A stretch of 64,000 nt of DNA from Pelagomonas calceolata (lineage: Eukaryota > Sar > Pelagophyceae > Pelagomonadales > Pelagomonadaceae): positions 2,728,001 through 2,792,000 of the forward strand of contig CAKKNE010000003.1 in assembly GCA_918797485.1 (NCBI GenBank), read 5' to 3'. Both the position numbers and the translations under genes were made by a program. Of this stretch, positions 35,326 through 44,679 are shown one piece after another. The first letter of the stretch is position 1, and the number at the start of each line of letters is the position of its first letter. Under the pieces are notes generated by a model. The model was not told the DNA's origin, searched no databases, and worked only from the letters and a program-made list of their open reading frames with translations.

Positions 35326-35415
35326 GAGCCTAGGCATCCCTCACGGAAGCCTGAAGCTGACCCACCCGGGTGTCCCTTTGAAGAATAACTCCTTAACGCG
35401 GGCGGAACTAACTCC

Positions 35416-35805
35416 TCACGACCCGTAGTCGAAGTCCACGTCGAGGAAGACCGTGCCTTCGGTGCGATCGATTCGGACGGCATGGTACATCTCGTACCAA
35501 TTCTCCGCCTTGTGGGACTTAGTCCTGAGGACGGCCTCGATGAGGTCGCAGACGCTGAACGTGCCGTCGTGGTACTTCTCGATCTCGGCCTCTTGCACGC
35601 GCGGCGGACCGTCGGACATCTCCGAACGTAAGATGGTGAGGCCCCCGTCGCGGAGCCGCGGGTCCTCGCCGACCAGAATGGGAGTCGGACCATGCTCGTC
35701 GTCGGCAGAAAAATGGTTGGCAAACAAAAAAGTGCCCCGGTTATCCATGTTCGGATGCTCAGAGGAAATTTGAATAAGCAGTTTCAGACCACCTCGCTCT
35801 GCCAC
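35416..35805 (-). CDS. small hypothetical protein
   Basis: 129 residues (MAERGGLKLLIQISSEHPNM...), globular composition, no signal or membrane segment. It ends in a beta-like TEGTVFLDVDFDYGS. No family recognised. The gene sits between intergenic spaces and does not overlap others, which favours a real coding region. Confidence 0.6.
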   Translation of the reverse strand: MAERGGLKLLIQISSEHPNMDNRGTFLFANHFSADDEHGPTPILVGEDPRLRDGGLTILRSEMSDGPPRVQEAEIEKYHDGTFSVCDLIEAVLRTKSHKAENWYEMYHAVRIDRTEGTVFLDVDFDYGS

Positions 35806-35950
35806 GAGCGCCCGGCGGCGGCCTCAGTTAACTCAGTCCCACTGTTTAACGTTCTCCCGTCCCTCAAGAGAGGCCGGTGTGAGCGAGACGCGGCGCGCCG
35901 GCGCGGGCTTTGCTGCCAAAAACCCGTGCCAAAACTACAAATCTAGCAAC

Positions 35951-37549
35951 TTACGACTGCGACGCCATCACGTTCTGCACGAAGACCGCCACGTCGCCGA
36001 GCTGGTCGCGCGGGATGCCGTTGTCGTCGCAGAACTGGATCGCCACCATATTTGGGTCGTCGCCGCGGTTCCAGTTGATCTGCAGGCCCGGCCGTCCCGC
36101 CAGTTCCACGGGGAAGGAGAAGTCGTAGTTCGGATTTGGTGGGGGAGGCGGTGTTCCACCCATACTCACTTCACCGCCGGCCGCGCCCTGGTTAGATGCT
36201 CTCGCCGCAGCTCCCTCCAAAACTCCCTCGGGAACTAACAGAGCGGCCTTCGTCGCCGCCTCGTGGCACGACGCTTCTATTGAGGTCGCCACAGGGCCCT
36301 CGAGCGCTTGTGTCGGATCGCTGGTCCACAATACAGCACCGAAATGGTCGTCCAACCCGCAGAACAAATGAGGACCATAAACAGCTAACGACCAGACGGC
36401 CGCGGGCTGGGGAACCCTCAGAGCTACCTGTAACGAGGGCGCGTGGAACTTCGTGACGATCCCGTCCTCACCGCCGGCGTAGATAGCATCATCACTACCA
36501 CAGACGGCGTAGAGGTAGCCTTCTGCTCCTGTTTTTGCGCCTCTTATGAGTGAACCACTTTCAGCATCGAACAACCGCACTAGACCATCATTGGAAGCGG
36601 TACCGACACACCCGGCAGCGGAGCAGCATCCGCGCATGGGCGCGCCCTTCGCGTCATCCGACGTCCACAACGTACTGGGAGGCGGTTGTAAGGGGTCGAA
36701 ACAAGCTAATGTACCATCACCAATCGACACCGCACATTTCGCGCCGCCCTGTAGAATGCAAATACCCGTAATGGACTGGGGGAAGGGCCCGTACCTCGTC
36801 CCCGGCGCGTCATTGGTAACGTTCCACTTGATGACTGTCCTATCCCAGCTGCCTGTCAACACCAAATCTCCTTCGCAGGCCACGCAAGACACGTTCTGGG
36901 CGTTCGTCGGCCTCGCCTGGCCATCGATGGGCTCGCCGTGGCCGACGTAGCAGTTCGCCGCCGACGCATCTCTCAAAAAAGCTAGGAGTCGTCCATCTCG
37001 ACCACCTGACAGCACGCGACCTCCGTTCTCCATCAACGCGACAGCCAACACGCCCCCATCGGCCATGGCCGGCTTCTCGTGGCCCCGTAACTCATGTACG
37101 AGTTGGCCCTTGCCGTCCCACAAGCGCACGACATTATCTAGGGCACCAGTTGCTAAAAAACCTTGCGCGTCGACAGCAACACCTCTCACACAAGCAGAAT
37201 GCGCCAACAACGCCTTCACTTTAAACGTACCGTCGCTCTTCTCCAGCGCGTCGGCTACCGTTTTAGCTTTGACTGCGCAGTCCTCACCTAACGCCTCGAG
37301 GAACTCGCCCTTGTTATAGAACCCGCCACACGCCATCAATTGCTGCGCGCCTCTCACGTTGATGATTTTTGATTGCACCACTTTGTTTGCGACCCTTAAC
37401 TTCCGGAACTTCTCATTACTCGGCTCTCGCTCCAGATTCCGCAGAGCTTTGACCATGAGCTTGCGAGACGCGGTCTGCGTCGCGGCGTCGTTGACCGCGA
37501 AGAGCTTGAGAGCCGCGTCTACCGGCGCGAGGATGTCGCGCTCCTCCAT
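35951..37549 (-). CDS. PUB-WD40-PFU protein (PLAA/Doa1-related ubiquitin adaptor)
   Basis: 532 residues from ATG 37549 (MEERDILAPVDAALKLFAV); an in-frame ATG 15 codons upstream is possible. The N-terminal PUB-like helical domain spans about 8-90 (ASRKLMVKALRNLEREPSNE, then FRKLRVANKVVQSKI). Seven or so WD40 blades run from about 105 to 430 (LLAHSACVRGVAVDAQGFLATGA..., GSWDRTVIKWN). The C-terminus is a PFU domain (about 468-525: YDFSFPVELAGRPGLQINWN, then VAIQFCDDNG). PFU binds ubiquitin, and PUB domains usually bind the Cdc48/p97 tail. Doa1/PLAA has WD40-PFU-PUL, so this order, with PUB in front and no PUL, is unusual. Role: p97-linked ubiquitin handling. Confidence 0.85.
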   Translation of the reverse strand: MEERDILAPVDAALKLFAVNDAATQTASRKLMVKALRNLEREPSNEKFRKLRVANKVVQSKIINVRGAQQLMACGGFYNKGEFLEALGEDCAVKAKTVADALEKSDGTFKVKALLAHSACVRGVAVDAQGFLATGALDNVVRLWDGKGQLVHELRGHEKPAMADGGVLAVALMENGGRVLSGGRDGRLLAFLRDASAANCYVGHGEPIDGQARPTNAQNVSCVACEGDLVLTGSWDRTVIKWNVTNDAPGTRYGPFPQSITGICILQGGAKCAVSIGDGTLACFDPLQPPPSTLWTSDDAKGAPMRGCCSAAGCVGTASNDGLVRLFDAESGSLIRGAKTGAEGYLYAVCGSDDAIYAGGEDGIVTKFHAPSLQVALRVPQPAAVWSLAVYGPHLFCGLDDHFGAVLWTSDPTQALEGPVATSIEASCHEAATKAALLVPEGVLEGAAARASNQGAAGGEVSMGGTPPPPPNPNYDFSFPVELAGRPGLQINWNRGDDPNMVAIQFCDDNGIPRDQLGDVAVFVQNVMASQS

Positions 37550-37773
37550 GGTTGTCTTCGAGCTGTTTGACGACTGGGCGCTCGCGCGCGGCACCGAGTC
37601 AGCGGCGCGGCTGGCGGCGGCGGGTCAGGCGCGGTAATGGGCCGTCCGCGGCAGTCTGGCGCTCGCGGTACGCTACCGGCGAGCTGTCGAGCGACCGCTG
37701 TGGGTCGCGCGCTGTGCAACGGTGCAGTGCAGCTCGCACGCGCTTCGATTTTCGCTCGGACTCGGCCCAGCTT

Positions 37774-37795
37774 TCTAGTGTCTTTATGCGCTAGG
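37774..37795 (+). promoter_or_regulatory. recurrent promoter palindrome, copy 8
   Basis: TCTAGTGTCTTTAT-GCGCTAGG, 225 bp upstream of the PUB-WD40-PFU start at 37549. Confidence 0.6.
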
Positions 37796-37867
37796 CAAAA
37801 GTTAGCCGGCGCCGCCCACTAGTCCTAACACACACACCGTAACAGTAAAGGGAAACTTAAAAAGAAA

Positions 37868-39434
37868 TTAGACATGCAGCTTGGCAGACAGCTTGCGCGC
37901 CAGCTTTACGTGAGCCGGTGTCGGCGCCCGGTGCCGGTGCCGCGTGCGCGCGTGCTCGAGGAACTCCTCCCGACTGATCGCATCATCATCATCCGTGTTG
38001 ATGGTCCGGAAGCGATCATATATAATATCGACGACGTCGTGCGAAGTCGCGCCGCTCAGCAGTAATTGGGACACGAGGAACTGCTCGCGCGTGAGGCTGT
38101 CGCCGGTGAGGTCGATGTGGCGGCCTGCGTGGAAATCAAACGATGCGTAGATGGCGCCTGAAATTTCCGCACGGGTCGCTACGGAGCGCCCCGACTGCGG
38201 CATCCCAGTCGCTCTCGCCGTACGAGCCCCACTCCTGGGCCCGCGCCTCCACTTCACAGTCCTCGCGGACGAACAAGCCCGCGAGCTCGCCGACGCCGGC
38301 TGCAAAGAGAGGCACTCCCACCAAACACCACACGCCCACGAAGGCGTACTGCCAGTCCTTCGACGCGAGCGGGATGCCCTGCAGCCCCGCCGTCGACAGC
38401 GACGACACCGCGAAGTAGATCGCGCGCGTCGGGGACCACCGCTCCTTCGCGATCGCATAGACGACGCCGACGCCCAGCCACACGAAGTTGGCCGCCAACA
38501 CCGACAGCTTCTGCCGGTGGATCCGCAGCCACAACTTGACGCGTTGAAACGCGTTCGCGCGGCCATGTCTACCTAATTTGGCGCGCCATACGACGCGCTT
38601 GAGTCGCAAAATCTTTTCCTTGTCCGGCAGCAGCGAGCCCTGCTGCGGCCGCCGCTTCGTCACGTGCGCTCGAATTTTCCCCCAGCGCAGCTGGGAGTCG
38701 GTCACTTTTGGGGCAGGTGCTTCCAACTCCTTGATCATCCTCTTTGCCAACCGCACGCGCTTGCGGAGCTTGTGCTGCTCGTGGCCCGCCGCCGCGAGGG
38801 ACCGTTCTAGCATGATCTCGTTGCGCCAGGCGTCCTTTTCTTCACCGACCTTCGTCGCGTAGTCGGCCAGAACGACACCTGCCAATCCAGCACCTAAACA
38901 AATGTTCAGGACCGTCGCCCACAAATTCAGCGCGCTCTTTTCCGTGAGCACGCCAAAGCCGATGGACAGGCCCGCCTGCACCGTCCAGTAAAACCCCTTG
39001 GCCCAGGACCCGTCAAACGCGGAATACGCGTAGAAGGCCGTGAAACCCAAAAGCCACAACACGAGGCCGACCCTCGAAAAAACATTCCGCAAGACCTTCA
39101 GTAATTCAAAGCGTCGACGGTCCTCGTCGTCATCACTATCGGACGACTCCGACTCCGACGACGTCGCGAGGCGGTCCAGGTGCTCGTTGGAGAAGTCTTC
39201 GTCTGCGACGAGGGCCTCGATTGTTTTTTCTTGGCTTAATGGTTCGCGGACGTCCTTAAGGGATTTGAGTAGAGAGAGCTTCGCCTTCTTGATGGGCGGC
39301 GGCGTCATCAGCGGCGTCTTCGGCGCCTCGGAGGCGGCGGCGGGTGGTGGTGGCGCCTCCGGGGCGGCGGCGGGTGGTGGTGGCGGCGGGCTGTCCTGCT
39401 CTTTGGTCTCGGGCCCAGACTCGGCGTTGCCCAT
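37868..39434 (-). CDS. two-pore-type potassium channel with C-terminal EF-hand, interrupted by an introner
   Basis: complement(join(37868..38124,38183..39434)), 502 residues. MGN at the N-terminus could be myristoylated; a Pro/Ala-rich region follows. Membrane helices flank pore 1 (GFYWTVQAGLSIGFGVLTE, about 145-162) and pore 2 (IYFAVSSLSTAGLQGIPLA, about 335-353), in a TWIK/TPK layout. Both selectivity filters deviate from TxGYG (SIGFG and TAGLQ). After the intron (phase 1, codon Arg split) comes an EF-hand: FRTINTDDDDAISREEFLEHA, with Asp at loop positions 3 and 5 and Glu at 12. Plant TPK1-type vacuolar channels also carry C-terminal EF-hands, so Ca2+-gated K+ flux across an internal membrane is inferred. 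Confidence 0.82.
38125..38174 (-). mobile_element. minimal introner element (subfamily A) in the K+ channel gene
   Basis: A 50-bp element, the shortest copy. Gene-strand ends are CCGTGCGGAAATTTCAG and TTTGATTTCCACGCAG. Flanks GTAGCGAC/GCCGCCAC are decayed (5 of 8). The intron is 38125-38182 (58 bp) with GTAGCG donor from the duplication. Confidence 0.88.
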
Positions 39435-39820
39435 CGTGCGGAGGCAGCCCTTCAGCTGCGCGCACGTTCACCGCAGCCCCTGCGTGCACGCTCACCAAGG
39501 CAGTGTGGTCCTTGGGATGTGTCAGGCAGACGGCGTCTTCTGCAGTGGCTGCAGGTAGGTCACCGCGTAACGGGGCTGCGATACGCAACAGCCGGGCTGC
39601 GATGCAGCTGCGAGGGGCAGCAATTCAGCTCAAGCGCCGAACAAAATGCAATGCTAGTATGTTGCTACGCTAGGTCTCCCAAAAACACTGTTCTGGCGCC
39701 GCAGCGGTGCTCACTGCTCGCAATTCTGACATTAATTACTGCTGCACCCACCTTCAGTTAGATTCGCGGCACAAGAAGGCTGCCCAATGTTGCCAAGCGC
39801 AATCTAGGGCAGCCGCAAAA
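39435..39820. other. divergent promoter region (K+ channel / alpha-kinase)
   Basis: 386 bp with one promoter palindrome copy. No gene is seen. Confidence 0.5.
39653..39674 (+). promoter_or_regulatory. recurrent promoter palindrome, copy 9
   Basis: GCTAGTATGTTGCTA-CGCTAGG. It is 219 bp from the K+ channel start and 147 bp from the alpha-kinase start. Confidence 0.6.
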
Positions 39821-41650
39821 ATGCAGCAGCTCTGGCATCTGTGGCCGCATACCAAGCAATACCTCTACCTGTGCGTAGCAGCCGTGCTGGCGCTCTACCT
39901 GCACACGAGTGACGATGCGACAGCGTTGCGATGCGGCACGATAGTCGCTGTCAGCGTGCTACCCGCGTCGGCGCACGCGCCGGCCGCCGTCGTCGCGTCG
40001 ATGCTGCTGCCGCCGCTCGACGGTACGGCGGCGCTGCCGCCATATCTCCGCGTGCTGTTGTCGCGCGCTGGCCTCGCGGCGACGGCGGCGCTTCAGCTCG
40101 TGGCCCTCAGCTTGCTCAGCAATCGGCGGTGGCGCGCGTCGCTCGGCGGCGAGCGCTGGGCGCCGGCGCCGCGGTGGGTCGCGCATGCGGTTCTACTGAG
40201 CCGCTGGGCCAACGTCGTGGTCTTTGGCCTCTTCGCCGGCGCGCTGGGCGGCCACGCGGCGCGGCGGCGAAACGAGGACCGCGCCTTTCCCTATCTCGCG
40301 GGCCAATACTACGCCGCGCACCTCGCGTCGGCGCTCTGCGCGTCCGTCTTGGCGCTGCTGGACCGCCGCGCGCGCCACGCGTCCCTGGCCCTGCTCCTCG
40401 CGCCGTCGCGGTACGTGAACTGGGCGCTGCAGACGCGCGAGGCCGTCGCCGCGGGGCCGCACCCGTTTCCGCTATTCGCGTTGGCTGCCGCGTGCGAGGC
40501 GTTGCGTATTGCCTACGGCTACGCCTACGCCTTGCATGGCAAGGGGTGGCGTTTTCCAAACGCCGTACCGCTCGCGACGGCTTGCCTCGAAACGGCGGCG
40601 TTCCTGCGCGCCGCCCTCGCGTCCCGCCTGCTCTTCACGCGCTGGCTCCGGGCGCCGCAGTTGGTGCAGGGTGGTTGTTTTGCGCTCGAGGCGTTCTTGA
40701 CTTACCGACGGCACCGCTCGCGTGATGACGTGTGGATCAACAGGGGCGCTCGGGCAATCGTGGGCCGCGTCTACGCGCCGGATGATCAGGGAGAGAAGGT
40801 GGACGTCGACCTCGACACGGCGCCGGGAACGTGGCGGCGGCGCGAGGCCACATTCCGCATCGCCGACGGATTGGAGAGAGTCAAGATCCAGGGGGCCATG
40901 CGCGAGGTGTGTCGGGTCGACGGCACCTCGATCTTCGGGGTGGAGCGGTGCGTGGCGAAGGCCTACACGCGGGAGACGCGCGAGTGGCTGTGGAGCAATC
41001 AGGGCGTCGGCGACGGCGTGTATTTCCGCGACGTGCACGCGCACCGCGTGGCCGGGAAATACGCCGCAGACTTTAACGCCAAGGCCCCCGGAGTCAGGGT
41101 AGAAGTGGTCCCGGCTGTGGTGGTGGAGGTGCTCGAAGTCAAAGGCGACAATGAGGACGCGGAGTTCACGCTCGGCAGCGACCGGAAATATTTGCACGTC
41201 GAGCCCTACATCGAGGGCGCATTGGAGGAGTTCTCGAAATTCAACTCCAATACCTTCTTCGCCGAGCTGTTACTGTCGGACCGACACGCGGACCCCGTCG
41301 CCGAGGCCTACTCCCACTTCACCTGGGCCGCGTCGGCGGGTAAACTCGTGGTGAGCGACGTGCAGGGCGTGCGGAGTATGAATACATTACACGTCACGGA
41401 CCCGCAGATCCACACGTCCGGACCGTCGGACGCCTTCGGCGCGGGCAACGGCCAGAGCGAGGAGAATATTCGCGCGTTCTTCGCCTCGCACGAGTGCCGC
41501 GGCATCTGTTCAAAGCTGGGTCTTGCCCACCCCTTCCCCGACGACGTGAAAAAAGGTCTGGAAACAGTCTCCTCGGGGTTCTCGCTGCGGCCGTTCTTCA
41601 CGCGCCAGGACTACTTCCGGAGGGCCGCGGCGTCCTCGAAATTCAAGTAA
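39821..41650 (+). CDS. membrane-anchored alpha-kinase (MHCK/eEF2K family)
   Basis: 609 residues from ATG 39821 (MQQLWHLWPHTKQYLYLCVA). About residues 15-300 hold six to eight hydrophobic helices with basic loops (TKQYLYLCVAAVLALYL, WANVVVFGLFAGALGG and others). The rest is an alpha-kinase catalytic domain: VKIQGAMREVCRV near the start, AYSHFTWAASAGKLVVSDVQ-GV, TDPQIHT, an FGAGN glycine-rich loop and the zinc/structural end EECRGIC-like HECRGICSKLGL. These match the conserved H..G..VVTDIQG, LTDPQIHT and NGIC motifs. Alpha-kinases phosphorylate helical substrates such as myosin tails or EF2, or form channel fusions (TRPM6/7). A multi-span N-terminus without a TRP pore is unusual. Confidence 0.83.
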   Translation: MQQLWHLWPHTKQYLYLCVAAVLALYLHTSDDATALRCGTIVAVSVLPASAHAPAAVVASMLLPPLDGTAALPPYLRVLLSRAGLAATAALQLVALSLLSNRRWRASLGGERWAPAPRWVAHAVLLSRWANVVVFGLFAGALGGHAARRRNEDRAFPYLAGQYYAAHLASALCASVLALLDRRARHASLALLLAPSRYVNWALQTREAVAAGPHPFPLFALAAACEALRIAYGYAYALHGKGWRFPNAVPLATACLETAAFLRAALASRLLFTRWLRAPQLVQGGCFALEAFLTYRRHRSRDDVWINRGARAIVGRVYAPDDQGEKVDVDLDTAPGTWRRREATFRIADGLERVKIQGAMREVCRVDGTSIFGVERCVAKAYTRETREWLWSNQGVGDGVYFRDVHAHRVAGKYAADFNAKAPGVRVEVVPAVVVEVLEVKGDNEDAEFTLGSDRKYLHVEPYIEGALEEFSKFNSNTFFAELLLSDRHADPVAEAYSHFTWAASAGKLVVSDVQGVRSMNTLHVTDPQIHTSGPSDAFGAGNGQSEENIRAFFASHECRGICSKLGLAHPFPDDVKKGLETVSSGFSLRPFFTRQDYFRRAAASSKFK

Positions 41651-41655
41651 CATTA

Positions 41656-44451
41656 TTATTGAAACAGTTTTCTACCAACAACAAGCCTTCCTAATAACGG
41701 CGGGGCGAGCGCGTCCGCGCCCAAGAACTTGACAGGGAAAGCACACAAGTCGCCGCGGACGCCCCCGAGCGTGTTCGCAATTTCCCGCACAACTTTCTCC
41801 CGCGCCTCGCCTTCCAAGTTCGCGAGGCGCCTGGACACACACCCGAGGCCGACGGCCGACTTCGCGTCTTCGAGAGTAGCGACGTCGTCCAGGGGCCTTA
41901 AATCAAAACAAGCCTCGACGAGCGTCGCGTTCGTCTTCGCCGTCTCCACAACTTGATCAAAGCACGTTATGACATCTGTGACATCCAAGGACGACCGTGA
42001 TAAATGGGGCCGCGGCGAGTCTCGGATGCCGAGATGGGCCCGCCACAGCTTCACCCTCAGCTCTTTCACTTGAGGCCCGTCGACCACGACCGCGACCTCC
42101 GTATCCCTACCACCTCGCAACGAGCGATCGTTAATGTTGCAAGAACCGACGACACACGTCGCGTCGTCCACTATTAACAGTTTGGAATGAACATAAACCA
42201 TCTCGGAGCACGGGCCGTTTTGTAGAACGTCGTGCGTCCGCAGCGTCGCGAAGAAGACGAACCTATCTAGGTCGGTGGACGGAAACTCATTCCTAAGTTT
42301 ACCGAGGAACTCGGCGATGCAAGACCGCTGCTGTCTGAGAACGGCGCAGGCGGCAGGATCGTCTCCTTCCAGCAATCGACCCTTCGGCCGTAATGGCAGT
42401 AGAATAAGTGCCCGGAACGTCTCATCGCCACGAATGGCCCTCCGGAGTCGCTCCAATAAAGCTCGGCCAATGTTATTTTTGACGCCCTTCTCGAACGAGC
42501 CCTTCCTGGAGTCGATGCCATCTTTGATATCACCGATGCGCGAGCCCACCCTCTGCAGCAGGCCCTGTGACGACGGTTGTGTAGAGTCCACCGCCCGCAG
42601 TCGTCCGAACTCATCCACCACGGCCGTCATCGTCGTCGCGCCGTGCGGCACTTCTACCGTTTGACCGGGCTTCAGCGACGGCGGCGCCGCCACATTTAAT
42701 ACGGATGCGCCCTTGTAGTCGAGCTCTTCCTCTGAATCAGACTCGTCATCAAAGCTCGTGATGAAGTACTGCTGCTCGACGTAGACGAAATGTTTTGAGG
42801 AAGAAATAACATCGCTCCAGGCCTTCGCCGCGCTAGAATCCGTAGGCACCCCTAAAGACCAACCACCTGCTGACCGGACGACGCGGCACGACGCTATTGG
42901 ACCAGTTGCATCAATCAATTCGGCGCCCGGTCCTAAGCCTTTACGAGGCGTGTCCGTATAAGGCAATAACGCGGGCACCTTCTTCTTCAGCTCCCTCCGG
43001 TGGTGCTCCCAGCGCTGCGCGAAGTGGAGGAACACATCTAACGCGGCGCCGCCGTCCACAAGACATGCCACGTCGTGCCACGGCAGCCTCGGAGTTTGTG
43101 TCCGATCGATCTTCGTGTAATCCGCGGCACACGGCTGGTAGTACTCCCGCCCCACAAGTGTATCGTCCCGCAGTCTCCTCTCCAGGTCATCATACCTGCC
43201 TTCACACAGATCCAGCCCGCCGACAAATGCTCTGCATTGATCGACAACAACAACCTTCTCGTGGTGCGTCCAGAAGGCCTGGCGCGCCATCGGTCTTGGA
43301 TGCCGTAGTACCTCTACTCCAACTTTCTCTAAGATTTCCGCGCATTCTCCGCTTCGATGGCGCGGCTGCATCGTCGCGGACAATTCGCGATGTAATAAAA
43401 CGCAGACGCGCACGCCCCTCTTCACCGCGTTCCCTAGCACGTCCACGACACTTACGGTAGGATCTCGTTGCAGAGGCGTCTGCGGCTCGATGCGCCACCC
43501 GGCGACGCAGACAGTGGAAGTAGCTTGGTCAATGGCCTCTTTAACAGCCCCGAAATACTCCGCACCACTCACAAAAAACGCCGCGCGACTTTTAGATCGT
43601 TGCGGCGCGAAGGCGGATGTTCGTCGCCTACCGATGGTGCTTTCAATAGCGTCGGCCCACTCCCGCGCGATTCTATCGCGATCGCGGCCCTCGGTCCGTA
43701 GCTTTAAGTTACCAACACTCACGTCGCAGCCCTCCACTACTACTTTGTGCGACGAGCACTCTAATTCCACAAATCGCGCGGCATCTTTATCAGCGTCGCT
43801 CGCATCGTACACGGCCAGAAAGCGCGGCTTCGCCACGACCCATCTTCTTCTACCTTCAACTAAACACCAGCCCTCCTTTGCGGACGGGCCCAGCTCCTCG
43901 TCGAAGGTTGTTGTGGAGACGCCGAAGAGCTCCTTGACTGCTGAGAGCGCCCAGCACTTCTCCGACGCCACAACACGACTCAAGTACCTCGCTAGATGCC
44001 TACCACGCTCCTCGGCCTCGGCCTCGCCTCGACACGTGAGGCGCCATGTTTTGGGAGGCGGTGTTGGTAAAGGCACGTCGACTTTTGCACACGCCGCAAA
44101 AACTGAAGCGCAGTCCGAGTAGCGCAATTTCACGGTCCAGGCGTGGTCGGCGTGGCCGAGGTAGAAGGTGTACAAGGTTCGTGCTCCTACGCGCGTCGCA
44201 TCCCCCAACGTCAGCTTCACGCCCGTCTCGTTCTTCGGCGGCGGCGGCGGGAGCGTCTTCGTCCAGGCTTCGGCCAGCTCCGATGAAGACTGAGTTTCAA
44301 GCTCCGCGTCGCTGTCGTGGATTTTCGAGGAGAGGCTCGCCGGCGACGACCTTGCTGACAGCGTGTCGGCCCAGGCGTCGGCGAGCGAGGGCTCTTTCGT
44401 TTCGTCCTTCGTTTCGTCGGGCATACCGAAGGAGGTGCTCCTTGCTGCCAT
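41656..44451 (-). CDS. PX-PH phospholipase D
   Basis: 931 residues. An N-terminal Ser/Asp/Glu-rich region is followed by a PX-like phosphoinositide domain (about 85-185) and a PH-like segment (about 190-270: GWCLVEGRRRWVVAKPRFLA). Two catalytic HKD motifs are present: HHEKVVVVDQ near residue 396 and YVHSKLLIVD near 750, each followed by the typical GGLDLC and GSCNINDRS strands. All HxKxxxxD residues are intact, so phosphatidylcholine hydrolysis or transphosphatidylation at membranes is expected, as in PLD1/2 and plant PLD-zeta. The region 480-640 has a long insertion. The 3' end is 5 bp from the convergent alpha-kinase gene. Confidence 0.9.
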   Translation of the reverse strand: MAARSTSFGMPDETKDETKEPSLADAWADTLSARSSPASLSSKIHDSDAELETQSSSELAEAWTKTLPPPPPKNETGVKLTLGDATRVGARTLYTFYLGHADHAWTVKLRYSDCASVFAACAKVDVPLPTPPPKTWRLTCRGEAEAEERGRHLARYLSRVVASEKCWALSAVKELFGVSTTTFDEELGPSAKEGWCLVEGRRRWVVAKPRFLAVYDASDADKDAARFVELECSSHKVVVEGCDVSVGNLKLRTEGRDRDRIAREWADAIESTIGRRRTSAFAPQRSKSRAAFFVSGAEYFGAVKEAIDQATSTVCVAGWRIEPQTPLQRDPTVSVVDVLGNAVKRGVRVCVLLHRELSATMQPRHRSGECAEILEKVGVEVLRHPRPMARQAFWTHHEKVVVVDQCRAFVGGLDLCEGRYDDLERRLRDDTLVGREYYQPCAADYTKIDRTQTPRLPWHDVACLVDGGAALDVFLHFAQRWEHHRRELKKKVPALLPYTDTPRKGLGPGAELIDATGPIASCRVVRSAGGWSLGVPTDSSAAKAWSDVISSSKHFVYVEQQYFITSFDDESDSEEELDYKGASVLNVAAPPSLKPGQTVEVPHGATTMTAVVDEFGRLRAVDSTQPSSQGLLQRVGSRIGDIKDGIDSRKGSFEKGVKNNIGRALLERLRRAIRGDETFRALILLPLRPKGRLLEGDDPAACAVLRQQRSCIAEFLGKLRNEFPSTDLDRFVFFATLRTHDVLQNGPCSEMVYVHSKLLIVDDATCVVGSCNINDRSLRGGRDTEVAVVVDGPQVKELRVKLWRAHLGIRDSPRPHLSRSSLDVTDVITCFDQVVETAKTNATLVEACFDLRPLDDVATLEDAKSAVGLGCVSRRLANLEGEAREKVVREIANTLGGVRGDLCAFPVKFLGADALAPPLLGRLVVGRKLFQ

Positions 44452-44590
44452 CTTGTCAGCTCTCTGTCAGCCCTCCGCAGCACGTCAAAGTTGGACCACG
44501 AGATCACCCACGTACCAAAGCCCTCGAAAACAAACACTGAGCTGTCAGAGCGAACTCTATAGCACCCGGTGCGTTGTGAAGCTTGCGACG

Positions 44591-44615
44591 GCTAGCGTAT
44601 AATAGGCACACTAGC
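44591..44615 (-). promoter_or_regulatory. recurrent promoter palindrome, copy 10
   Basis: The reverse strand reads GCTAGTGTGCCTATTATA-CGCTAGC. It is 140 bp from the PLD start and 65 bp from the secreted-protein start, a compact divergent promoter. Confidence 0.65.
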
Positions 44616-44679
44616 ATTTGAAAAGCGCTTTTACTCGCACGAATCGGCTGCCCCAAACACACTGCTTTGAAACAAAGAC

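Larger units (their letters stand above)
34788..35415. other. intergenic space with a strong hairpin and one promoter palindrome
   Basis: About 630 bp without a convincing gene. It holds the hairpin at 34908-34961, a run of short CGGGTGCTAACGGG / CGGGTATTAACGGGTGCTAA repeats at about 34988-35045, and a palindrome copy at 35302-35325. Confidence 0.55.
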
